This document shows positions 1 through 11,177 of a DNA stretch of 27,037 bases, one piece after another. Both the position numbers and the translations under genes were made by a program. Each line of letters opens with the position of its first letter. Within the stretch, counting starts at the first letter, position 1. The notes beneath the pieces are model-generated. The model searched no databases and was not told the origin of the DNA. It saw only the letters and a program-made list of their open reading frames with translations. This DNA is from Plakobranchus ocellatus (taxonomy: Eukaryota > Mollusca > Gastropoda > Plakobranchidae). Where the stretch lies: positions 105,813 to 132,849 of the forward strand of contig BLXT01000255.1 of assembly GCA_019648995.1 (NCBI GenBank), in the 5' to 3' direction.

Positions 1-2520
1 AAAAAAAAACCAAAAAAAAACTGAATGTATTGTCAAGGCTTATCTGTGAATATCTTGTGGACTACAGGTTGCCTGTATACATTAATTTACTCTTGTGATA
101 TGTTATATTTTGTGTGGTTATTTGTTGTTGTTGCAATGTTAATGGCATAATACTTACAAATGGTAATGATAATGATTCATACAATGTAAAAAAATTGAAA
201 TTGATTGAATACAGAGAAAAGTTACATAAAGAGTAACTATTTCTAGTATTACCCAAAGATTTCTTACATTATTTCTTTCTTGGGAAATGCTTTTTAAACC
301 TTGCATATTGACAATATTAAAAAAAGCTCCTTGTAGCAAGTGCATATTTAAAATTCGAGAAAGTAGAAATCGTGAAATGCTGATAATCAGAAACCTCTAA
401 ATATAATATTTTTGTCAGCTGAGACAAGTGGAAAGCAGTGATTGCCTCAATTTTAATATGTTCAGCAGTCGTTGAATAAGAGTAAATATGATGATCAAAG
501 AATAACATAGGCAAAAAAAACCCCTATATTATCAAAGCAACACAAGCTATCTTTTCATATAGAGTTTAAAATCGACATCCCCTCCCCCCTGTTAAAAAAA
601 AAAAAAAAATAACATGACAATATTCCATAACTAACACCTGCAAATTTTTTATTCCTGAAAATTTTCATCAAGCCCAGATGCTCTAAAACATGTAAACTAT
701 ATCTGTTCAGCTTTTCCAGTTATCTAGTAAGCGTAAGACATTTTTGAAACAAATACCTTTCCTATTCCAGGCCCATGTCAATCTACTTCAGACTTAATTC
801 AGATATCATTAATGACTGCAATCTGCTGATGATTTCTAGATTACATTTCAGTATTGAACACGCTGTTGAAATTCCATGGTGGAGGATTTTTTTTTTGTTA
901 ATGCTTTCTTTAGATTTTACATGTGATGAGTAGAATTGTAAAAATTTAACAAGACATTATATTAAATTTTGTTTATAATGCTGGATTTGTTTTAAATTGC
1001 TGTCTTTAGTGTTTAGATACATTTACTTTAATGTTTAAAATGCACAAGATCTTTTTATGATAATTTACCATAATTCTGTATAATACCCTCAATCCTGCAC
1101 ATATTGCAAAATACATGTAAAATATTCAAAATAGAAGTTGATGTATGTGTTTACCTATGCAGTTTAAATTTGATGTCACCTGCTCTGTGTCTTAAAATAC
1201 TCTTATATGATATCTTGTTCCAGTTATAATAAAATCTGAACTGATGGTTTGATAACAATCATCACTAATCAATATAAGTTTTGCAGCAGATTGATCAAGC
1301 TAGATGACAAGACATCATTCAGATTAGAAATACTGCATGGGTACTGGTTACTTAGATGAAAGTCATCTCGCACTTACACTTGCCTCAGTGTTAGTTTTAT
1401 ATGCTTCAAATGCCCATGAGGCCTTGCCCAAACCACTGTATATTTGTAGAAAAAGTTGGTACTTTATATAAAAGTAATACATGTGAAAAAAAAAATAGCC
1501 TACAATTTTGAGCTTACCCTGCCACTTTTTTTTTTTTTTTTTTTTTATACACTTGTTCCTGTTACTAGTGCAAGCATGTACCTATAAAAGCATTACTTAC
1601 TTCTACAGCCTGACTTGTAACTATGCTATTCTTTTTTGTTCGGTTGTTTTCGGTATGAACAGAGACAGAAATCATAAGGATGCCTTGTTCAGTATTTTTT
1701 CAGTGGGAACAGATAAAGAAATCATAAGGCAAGTGTGATTATGCTATGACGTCTCTTTCATCCCATTCACAGGTTGTTTTAGCCGGTACTATTTAAAGTC
1801 AGTTATTTTTTAAATTTACTAGATGTCCATAAAACACATCATTTATATTTATCTCTCTTAAAATTTATGTTTTCTTTTTTTTCTTTTATGACAAAATAGA
1901 TAGTCATGTACTTTTTTAAAAAAATGTTATGGCGAATTTGTAAATGTAATTTCTAGGTGTTAGCCTGTTTTCTTTTTGCTTCTGTAATAAATGTTACTCA
2001 TTGGGTTAATGCTTATTTATTTACAATTGCATATATATAAAAGCAATCTTTCTTATACAAACTTGATGGCTCTAACTACATTATCTTTGACTGTCATTCA
2101 GATATCGATTGAATGATTATGTATTTAAATCTGACCTTAAGCAAAACCACTATTGCCTGCTTTAGCTCTAGTTCAGGGTGAAACACATCATGTGTTCTCT
2201 TTACATGATCACAGTTGTAATGCTGATAACACTTTTACTCTCTTGGCTTTGCATGTTTTTTTTTATTTTAATTGAGATATATCAGAATGCATTGAATATA
2301 ATACCCCCAGAATAAGTTGCTGCAGACAAAACCTAACCTTTTGTTTCTCCTCTTTTTCCTTTTTATTTCCTTTATCCTTTTCCTTTACAACGTAGATGTA
2401 TATATTGTATGGGGCAGAGCTACAAAAATTTACATCCCTTTCACTGTCTCAATTTCACTAACATGATTCGTTTTGCTGCTGACAGAGATAAAACTCACAT
2501 ATTGTTGCAGTAGCAGTATT
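1..2520. other. AT-rich gene-free stretch
   Basis: I see no coding exon here. Open frames are short, low in complexity and lack paired splice sites with conserved-looking protein. The plus strand carries long T runs (about 1528-1546 is the longest). Around 1655-1682 and 1706-1731 a phrase reading GAACAGA..AGAAATCATAAGG occurs twice about 50 bp apart. The stretch could be intron or 3' UTR of a plus-strand gene lying to the left, but that rests only on base composition. Confidence 0.5.
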
Positions 2521-2594
2521 CTGCAGCACAGAGCTTTAAAAATTGATTTGCTTTACTCTGCAGCACAGAGATTTAAAAATTGGTTTGCTTTACT
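2521..2594. repeat. Tandem duplication, two 37-bp units
   Basis: Units 2521-2557 and 2558-2594 both begin CTGCAGCACAGAG and end TTTGCTTTACT. They differ at two positions. This is a local duplication that has begun to diverge, with no sign of an encoded product. Confidence 0.9.
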
Positions 2595-5557
2595 TCATAT
2601 AACATTACTATAAGTTGTAGCATTTATGGAACATTTTGTGCTACATGCAGATTTATGAATTTTGGGAATAACTGTGATATTTCGTTATGATGTAGACAAT
2701 CTTCCGCCACATTTGGGCAAAGCTGGCAAATTTTTACATCGGTTGGTACTTGTGGGGGGGGTTATTTCTGACAATTTTGAACGGTGTACAACATGATATA
2801 TTTTTTTTTTCACCCATTTTCCCTTAGCCATTTCCACAGCAAAACATCTCATTTTTGATGGAACTATGGTATTTTTCTTTATGCTTCATTTTTTTTTTTT
2901 TTTAAATTAGCTTCTTTCCTTTGTTTGAGATGTGCAATGTGTAAACAAATAACAAATCATTAGTATTTGACTTTTTGATAACTGTTCTTTTTGTGTTTGT
3001 ATGTTACATATCATATTTAATGGAATGCCTAGGATTAAAATTGAAGTATTAATTTACATAGTTTTCCATCGAAGAAATTTTGGAAAAAAATGTGGAAAAT
3101 ATTTTGTACATAGAGGGAGTGTCAACACCAGACTTTGAGATATGATCACTTAATTGTACCATTATTTTATTGTTATTATTTTTTTTTTTTCGCTTATTAG
3201 GGAGGGAAAAAACATTGTTTACAATTACTACCACAAAACTGAACAAATGGTAATTTCTAAGAATTTATACTCACATTGATATAAATATCAAAATATATTT
3301 CAATGACTTTTTTTTTTCTCTTGCAAAGCCTTTTTGTGTCCTATTTTTCATCTTTTTTTTGGACATAGTCCATTGGTCTATTGGACACAGGTGCTTACAA
3401 TGTGACTGGGAACATGATAAAAATTGTTTTGATTCAAGCAAATATCAATTGTCTAAATACTCATATTGTACTAGATGGATTTCTTCTTCAAAACCACCCT
3501 TAGCCCCCCCCCCAAGGACTCAAAGAAAAAAAAAGGAAAAAAAAAAAAGAAAAGAGATAAGAGACTGAAATGACATGTCTTTCAGCCTCTAGAACTTTTG
3601 CTTAATTTCATGAAGATAGTTGCAATTTATTTCTTGATGTGGCTTGTTTTGATGTAATATTTGCAAGATACATTTTGAAGATTTTTTTTGGGCATTATTT
3701 GGTCAGATTTACAATTATGGAATGCCATAAAACTACTTAGATATTTCAAAACCTCTAACAAATCAATGTTTGAAAACTGTCTTACTAATATTATATATCA
3801 GTTGTTTTTTTTAATGAATTAAGAGTGGACAGTATTTTGTACTACTCTCAAATATCTAGTATATTTTTATACTCTCAAATTATCTAGTCCTATTCTTTCG
3901 CTTCATCTACACAACTACTTATATTGAGAGAGAGAGCATGAGCGTGCCTGTGTTCACTATTACTCATTGTTTTGAATTAATCCATTATATATCCCCATAC
4001 ACATGATAAGCACGGTGCAGATTTTTAGAACTCTGATCATTCACAACTCTTGATATAAGCTTAGAACATGCACAATTGTAAGTTACACTCTAATTGTGGA
4101 TACATCATGAATCCCTTCCTACCTCTGCCTTCCTCTTGGCCTCTCTTAACAAAGTACAACTACAAGCCAACAGTTATAAAATTTTCCTCTTGCTCTGCTG
4201 CTGGAATCTGTCCACATAAATAAAGCTATTTGTTTGGAGTTGCCCAATAGGATAGACCATATAACATGTGAAAACAGATGGAGATAGGATAGATGATGAC
4301 AAGAATTTTTTTTTTTTTTGCATAATTTTTATATTACAATTGGCAATCACTTAGAAATGTTGCAGAAAATGTATTTTTCAATATTATTAAGGCCTCTTTT
4401 TCTCTGCATTACAGCACTGTAAGGCAATTGCTGACAAAAAATGATCAATTTTCCAAGGGTTGAATTTTTTTCTATAATGATTTCTCCAAGATTTTTCTAC
4501 TCTTCAGTGTTCATACTTCTCCTTGTAGTGTTTCAGAGGAAGAAAAAAATAGAAAATTCTGAGCTGCGTGTTAATTCAAAAAATCTGATAAAACTATAAA
4601 ATGCATTGTCACTGCTGTGGATTAAATATTTTATGTTGCTTTGTGAGACAATATAGGCTCTTCAATAGGTCTGATTTTGACTGTAACACTGTATTATCAG
4701 TTTTGGTCTGCACTAAAGCAGTGTGCCTCCATTGCAGAATTATCTTTTTTGAAGTTGCTTGTAAGCCAATCATGGTAACTTTGTCATCTCTGTGCTCTAT
4801 ATGTAAAGCCATTCCAAATGTATATGATCTCGTCCTTGTGAAATGTGATACAGTTGTGCTCTGAGACTTGGTGCTTTGATTTAACTAGAACAAAACAAAG
4901 TTCTCATGATATTGTTTGAGAAAAGACGAAAGCAAAATATTAATCCATCTTTAAAATTTGTTCCAAGCTCTATTGTTAATTTAGTAACTGAGGCCACCAT
5001 TGTGTCTTGTTTTCTGCCACCTTTGCGGTAGCTGTCGTCATATATACAAGGCCTGGTGAGATGTTATTATCTGATATTGAAACACTTTCTGCCGGTTAAA
5101 TTTACACCTGTCTTTAAGATTCCATGTTTCCTTTGCTGTTGCTATATCATAATGATTCCGCCTTGTGCTAGAGCTCAAATTTTGAACTTATCTCATCTTT
5201 GGGCTTGAAAAAGCACAGCACTGCTCTTGTGATCTACTCATCTTTTGATAAATTAAAACTACAAGAGTAGTGGTACGTCAATGGGCGAGTTTCTCAGTGT
5301 TCTGCAGGACATGATGAAGAGTTTTTTTGCACATATCTGACCATTTAAGTCTGAATCCTTTTTGAGTGCCGAGTTTTAATATTTCGTTTTTGTGACTTTT
5401 TAAAATAAAAGAAATACAAGGTGAATAAGTGGGAAAAAATTCCACTTTCGAAATTGTGGTTACCTCTCTCTTTGAAACTTCCTCTGATCTCAAACTGAAG
5501 TTCTATAATATGTAAACTAAAAAAAACAACATATATACATCATCTTTTTTATCAATT
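2595..5557. other. AT-rich gene-free stretch
   Basis: No supported gene. It holds T runs near 2798, 2890, 3180, 3308 and 4308, an A-rich tract at 3523-3550, and a small imperfect duplication at 3844-3888 (ACTCTCAAATATCTAGT, then ACTCTCAAATTATCTAGT 27 bp later). The longest open frame, 4601-4864 on plus, reads as cysteine-rich noise without splice context or family resemblance. Confidence 0.5.
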
Positions 5558-5700
5558 TGGGGGCATTGGCGGCACAGTGAACCTGCCGAGATCTGCAGGA
5601 ACCCTTCTATCACGGATTGAAGTCTCACTATGGATGCTTTTTGACGGGGGGCCTGAAAGCCTCAGATCACTCGTCAACTGGTTTACATGAAGACATGAAG
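5558..5700 (+). mobile_element. tRNA-derived SINE, copy A (fossil)
   Basis: The head looks like a decayed tRNA gene, with a Pol III A box-like TTGGCGGCACAGTGA at 5567-5581 and a B box-like CGGATTGAAGTCTC at 5613-5626. A body follows (GGGGGGCCTGAAAGCCTCAGATCA, split about 5646-5669). The same order of blocks recurs in reverse orientation at 14908-15060, and that recurrence is the main evidence that this is a dispersed SINE and not a lone tRNA relic. Copy A is about 11 bp shorter than copy B between the boxes. SINEs of this kind are transcribed by RNA polymerase III and moved by a partner LINE. The 3' limit is uncertain. Confidence 0.75.
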
Positions 5701-5832
5701 ATCACACCAAACCTTCATCAGTTTGTTTCTCATAAGTTTTCTTTGCAATACCACTTGTCATGATTCTCTTGTATTGATCTGCAGAGATTGGCACAGACAG
5801 CATCACCAGAGAAAATAAGTCACTTCACAAAC

Positions 5833-5910
5833 ATTGATTCATTAATGCTCCCATCATGTTTGTAAAGCTTTATTGATTCATTAATGCTCCCATCATGTTT
5901 GTAAAGCTTT
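5833..5910. repeat. Perfect tandem duplication, 2 x 39 bp
   Basis: Units 5833-5871 and 5872-5910 are identical, each starting ATTGATTCATTAATGC and ending GTAAAGCTTT. Perfect identity means a recent duplication or an assembly artefact. Confidence 0.95.
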
Positions 5911-7383
5911 GCCTTTTGACAATTCAAATTTTTATCTGTCAATTTCAATCTGCTCAATCTATGTTTCCTTTTATAAAACTCATCAAATGGCACATTTTGA
6001 TAAAGTAATCATTGGAGACATAAATTAGTGCAAATTATATGACTCGGTTCTGGTTTATCAAACTTTGAAAAGAGAATGCATCTTTGTTTTGGGATACACA
6101 CATGAAGAATGGGGACAAAAAAGAAACCAAGAAACAAATTTATAAACAAACCAAAAAGACTAATTGGCCAATTTTTTTATTCTGAGGTCTTAGCTCTATT
6201 TTTGAAGTTCAGATGCACCTCTTTCATTTTTTTGGTAGTGTAGTTTTTTCAATACTCAATAATTGCATAATTGCACTATGGACTATCAAGGGAAACGAGA
6301 GGGTAATGCTATTTCAGTTGCACACTTTTTTGTGCGATAGAAAAAAAACATACGTAGTGATGAATGGATATTTAAAAAACATATCTAGTGATGAATGCAC
6401 CAATGTCTTAAATCAGTCCTAATGAGTCATATATATTACATTGTTTGAGAGACATAATTTCAAAATATTTCCTCCTTTTTTTAAAAAAAAATTTGTTTGA
6501 ATATTAAAATCACATATTTTACTTCAGAATCTACACAGCCTTATCCTGTTTTTGCAATTGCAGAGCTCACAGAAAAAAGGGTTTAAGGTGTTTCAAAGAT
6601 TAAAAATTTGCAAATTGCAATTGCTGTCTCATTTTGACAAATCTGGCTTACCCTGATAATGTAAACCTAATGTGAACATGTTTTGCATGTGTACAAAAAA
6701 TGTCCTAGATAATCACATCGCTGGAAAGCTATTAGATCATACTGAAAGTGACATTTGCATGCAAAGATAATTTTAACAATGCAAATTCTGTGCAGAATTA
6801 CTCATATTATCCGCCCCCTGTTTAACATAGGTTAAGCTTTTATAGTTTTATATTCACAGAAAATCTGTCTACAAATACAATTGCAATGCACTCAATAAAA
6901 GCAGCTGATATTTTCAAACTCTTCTTTATGGCTTCTTTTATTTTGTTTTCACCATCTCCATTGATGTATAAAGCGAGAAATATTTCAATGCTATGTTTTG
7001 TAAAGTTTTGTTTTACAGTGCACTCCACCTCTATCAACATCTTGATTGAATATCAACATTCTGCATATAGTGACATTTATACCAAGTCCCAATTCTTTTC
7101 TTCTAATATTTCAATAAAAAAATTATTCTACATAAATTTGTTGCCTCCTCTGTACTTATTAATGCTTTTTCAGTACAAGTTTTGATGACATCCTTTCCTA
7201 CAGACTTTCCACACCATTTTTAAATTTAACACTGAACAAAAATAACAATTAAGAAAAAATTGGGTTTCTTTGGGTATGTCTACTTTACTGTTAAAGTGCA
7301 TTACATGTACTTTTAAAACTTAGTACAGAGAATACAAGAAAGGTACTGGTAATTAAAAGAATCGGTGTTTTTTGTAAGAATTT
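5911..7383. other. AT-rich gene-free stretch
   Basis: Nothing supportable as a gene. The open frame at 6886-7185 (plus) is hydrophobic and AT-driven, without a recognisable domain or splice pattern. Single AATAAA hexamers occur, for example near 6893 and 7107, but none stands in a context that marks a transcript end. A short direct repeat TAGTGATGAATG lies about 6355-6395. Confidence 0.5.
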
Positions 7384-7427
7384 GATATATCGACATAATA
7401 TGAATAGTCCCTTTATGTCGATATATC
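7384..7427. repeat. Perfect 15-bp inverted repeat
   Basis: Arms GATATATCGACATAA (7384-7398) and TTATGTCGATATATC (7413-7427) are exact reverse complements around a 14-base spacer. As RNA on either strand they would form a simple hairpin. A related phrase, ATGTTGATATATCGG, lies at 8944-8958. It could be the trace of a small DNA element, but no target-site duplication is visible. Confidence 0.85.
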
Positions 7428-9914
7428 TGGAATGTACTGTACTTGGTTTGAATTTGTTCATATGTTAAATAACAGTTTAAAAAAGGTGTTTAAGAATTCA
7501 AAGACAAGAATATATTAAATGGATTTTTTTAGTATGAATATATTCTACTACTCTACTTATCGTATTCCTATTCTTAAGTAGAGCAACTAATTAGAGTTTC
7601 TTGAAAGCTCACTAAAAAGTTTTGCATTGCTTACAGCTTTTGAGCCATATGGGATCCTTAGTGCAATAAACATCATCTTTCACTGCATTCTGCTATAATT
7701 TCCATAGAACTAACCAATACAAAATGGATGGATGAGAAATCCTTACAGCAAAACTTTTCTCTCTCCAGAAGTGGAAATGGATTTAATCTGTATCACTGTT
7801 TGGTTTTTTAGCTACGTAATTCAAAGTGAAATTTGTAACATTGGTTTTGAAAGGAAATATTTGCCAATTTGAAATTAGGTATAGTGCTTTTTGATTTTCA
7901 TCAATAAGCTCTCACATTTGTCAACAGATTTTTGAACATCTAAAAACAGCCTTACCAACACTGTGCTCAAGGTAAAAGATAATCTGTGGGTCTATTACTA
8001 CCATGCCTTGAAAATCTGCTCTTGGTCAGGCAATGTCTAAATGTACTCCAACCAAGTAAAACCCTGAAAATTTTCACAAAATTGCAAGCCAAATTTTGAA
8101 AAACGACAATTTATCTTTCAAGTTTCATGAGCATCCTGCAATCATGTCCCTAGCAAGTTAAAAAAAAAAAAAAAAGAAATTAAAAAAAAATTCAGAGGAA
8201 TGCTATAAAGATAAACTTTCTGTGACTGAGTTAATCTGTCTATTTTAAGCAGAATTTATTATAACCATTGTTAAGGGGAAAAGAGATGCTGGGGTGACAA
8301 TGAGCGCATGTAAGGCAGACTGAAATTTGGTGCTATATTTAGAATGATTGGGTCTCCCCTGATCTCTCACCCCTCCTTGCACTTGGCTCATATGGTATAT
8401 AATGATGTCTATCTACCTAGTCCTTGTGAAGCATGTCTTATACAGAGGGGGCTTCAAATCTTCCAAATTTGGTGCTCTTCAAGTAAATCACATCACTTAT
8501 TTGTTCATATTATGGATAGATAGGGAAATGATTAGCTGTGATACTGATAGTGTTTAAAGAGCAAATATTGTTTATGCCCTGCATTGACAAGGCATCATTT
8601 AGTACAAGTAGAGAAAAAAAATTTGGACCAGAGAAAAGGCTATCTTAACCAAAAGTGTGTCTTGCACCAAGTTGAATGTTCCATATAACACTTGATGAAC
8701 AAATTTTGAATTATTTTTATTATTATTTTTTCTCCACAATGTTAAAAAGTCTCATATCTTTGCTTAGATTCAACATAGCTCTTATCAGTTTTCACCATTG
8801 CAAATCTCAGAGAAAGAAGTTTCAAGCTATTTTCAATGGTTTCAAATGGTCCACATGCAACCTCTGACTTATTTGTATTGGTCTCGAGACATATCATTTT
8901 CATGGTAATGTGGTTACGAGAAACATTAATTCATTCCAGACGTATGTTGATATATCGGCACTGACAGGTCTCTCTATTCTTGTTTCCCTCCAATGAATTC
9001 CTTCTACATAAAAAAAAAAAAAAAAAAAAAAACAACAACCCTTGAAAGAGTTAAATATTAAACAAAAAAATATTTAGCCTGAAATTACACAAAAAGGACT
9101 GCATTTCTTCTAAAGATATTTAACATTAATGGAAATGAAGGAATTCTAAACAACTTTGCTAAAGTCATATATAAGTTTACAAATCACACTCAAGACCTTA
9201 TGACTCAGTTGCCGCCTCAACTAGAAATAAAAAAAGTTACCAGCTTGCCAGAGGGGAGGAGGGAGGAGGAGAGGAGAGACAAAGATTTAAATAAAAAATT
9301 TAAGTGATAAATGTACAAGCCATACATTTCTGGGTTGGGGGAAAAAGTTTAAAGAAAAAAAAAAGGGTTATTTGGAATAAACCATTCTTTTACATGAGAT
9401 CTGAATCTATCTGAAATCAGCATTTGTAGAGTTTAATGTTTGTAGACTAATATATTTGATCATAATGGTCTATATACTTAAGATATCTGGTGACTTGGGC
9501 TACACTTTTTTTCTCGCCATCCAGGCCATTAAGGGTATCAGTAATTCACCTAAATTTTTGTAGCTTCATTTCTATTCATACGATACTAGCATCATCATAA
9601 AGACAGAAAAAAATTAACCATAAAATGCCTTTATATCTTTAATTTCTTACCCATGACATTCCACTAATTCTGCCATGGCCTTATGAAATCTATTATAGAT
9701 AGTGTTAAGTTTATGACAGATACTGTGCTTCATTTAGCTCCAGCAGAATTAGGGGTAATTTCAAGACCAACATGAAAACATGATTAATACTCCTGCAAAA
9801 AAAAAAAATTATTTTCTTTAATTTAATTTAATTTATTTTCTAAAATCTGGCAAAATATTGGGGAAAAAAAGCAAAATAAAAACCAAACAAAACAAAAAAA
9901 AAAACATGGATGTC
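7428..9914. other. Gene-free stretch with composition switch
   Basis: No exon is supportable. Poly(A) tracts lie at about 8160-8175, 9010-9032, 9355-9364, 9797-9809 and 9891-9904. A GA/GGAG-rich patch lies at 9250-9280. From about 9.0 kb rightwards the plus strand is A-run-rich, as is the antisense of the URI1 transcript. Leftwards it is mainly T-run-rich. The tract 9010-9032 could be a retroposed tail or just a homopolymer. Confidence 0.5.
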
Positions 9915-9934
9915 TTTGGCACATGATGAAAAAT

Positions 9935-9940
9935 TTTATT
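9935..9940 (-). terminator. URI1 polyadenylation signal AATAAA
   Basis: On the minus strand AATAAA sits 33 bases beyond the URI1 stop codon, so the 3' UTR would be very short, roughly 50-70 nt. It is the first canonical hexamer after the stop. More distal A/T-rich alternatives exist toward 9830. Confidence 0.6.
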
Positions 9941-9973
9941 TTAACATTTCAAGATAGAAAACAGAAGAAAGCC

Positions 9974-10153
9974 TCAGGTTAAACCTTGCTGAGCCATTCT
10001 GGCAGCTTTAAACTTTGAAATTCTTCTTGGCTGTTCCTCTTTAACTTCAGACTTTTCCGCAGTATCTTGCACATTGTGTGAGGATGATGTTGCTGTGTGT
10101 CCACTAGTACCACTAGTCTCATGTGACATCTCCAAAACTTTTCCAGTGAATGC
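9974..10153 (-). CDS. URI1: URI1 coding exon 9 (last)
   Basis: Acceptor CTCAG precedes GCATTC at 10153. The exon starts in phase 0 and ends at TGA (9974-9976). It encodes residues 379-437. AFTGKVLEM corresponds to the EAFSGTV block of vertebrate URI1, and RRISKFKAARMAQQ is the conserved C-terminal signature. A serine- and threonine-rich linker lies between them. Confidence 0.95.
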   Translation of the reverse strand, partial: AFTGKVLEMSHETSGTSGHTATSSSHNVQDTAEKSEVKEEQPRRISKFKAARMAQQGLT

Positions 10154-11146
10154 CTGAGGAATTTCAAATTCAAAAAGACTTTTAAAAAATGAGCAAAGGA
10201 GCAAAAAAAAAAAAAAAANNNNNNNNNNNNNNAAAAAAAAAAAAAAAACAAAGAAAGAAGCTATTGAGACAATACACACTGAAAATTAAGACTGGGGAAC
10301 TTCCACAGCTTAGCCTTGTTTCACAGAAAACTAACTGCACGCCCTGTATAGCATCAATTCTATGAGTAAGAAAAAAGAGAAATCAAGGCTAATAAAAAAA
10401 AGCACTCTATGATGGACAAATTGTACGGACCTTGAAGCAAATACAAAAGACAAACTGAATTCAACAACTCATTGAACTGAAAAAGGCTGTGGCAAAGATT
10501 ACGTCAGAAGGTTAACTATACCTTGCCTTACTAATGACTAGATATTTGAAAACATCACATGTTACTTTGGAAGGTTATTCTCTACTCTGCCTTACTAATG
10601 ACCATGTATTTGAAGCACCCATTACTGTACAAGGTTATGCTACATCCAGACTTTCTACAGCCTTTATTAAAAAAAAAAACAAAAAAAAAAAAAAACCCCC
10701 AACAAATTCCAGGATTTTTTCAGGTTTTTTAGGCCAGAATAAGATAAGTCATATTCCAGGCCCATACAAATAAATAGCAGAATTTTTTTAAGAAGCAAAA
10801 TTAAGGTCCTATTATACACAATAAACCATTTTTTCTTTTTTGCAGGTTTCACCTAATTAAGTTATGGGAAAAAGAATTGTTTTAATGTAAAATATGGCAA
10901 AAAAATTAAAGGAGAAAACAAAATCCTTGCACTTCTTCACCTAGGGTTTGAACTGCTAAACTCATCCAAATTGGCAAAAAATGCACTAGGTATTCTGTAC
11001 TGCTTTAAAATTAGAATTGAACAACTAAAGTCTAGAAAAATGCCTGACCATGACGCTAATTGGATCCTTAAAAAAAAAATAGTCTTTGTACTGAGACTCT
11101 CTAAGTAAGTCTAAGTCTGCAAATGACTTCTAAAATTTCTATACTA

Positions 11147-11177
<31 letters not shown>

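Noticed and set aside
4601-4864. 87-codon plus-strand open frame, cysteine-rich
   Set aside because: No domain pattern and no splice or start context, and an overlapping minus-strand frame of similar length exists. It looks like chance in AT-rich DNA.
5278-5493. 71-codon minus-strand open frame
   Set aside because: Mixed composition but no recognisable motif, no flanking splice sites in matching phase and no neighbour exons.
5558-5640. A functional tRNA gene
   Set aside because: Box-like motifs are present, but the arms do not pair into a full cloverleaf, and the same head recurs with a SINE body elsewhere.
6886-7185. 99-codon plus-strand open frame with hydrophobic stretches
   Set aside because: The hydrophobicity comes from T-rich codons. 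There is no conserved topology, and the opposite strand is also open over part of it.
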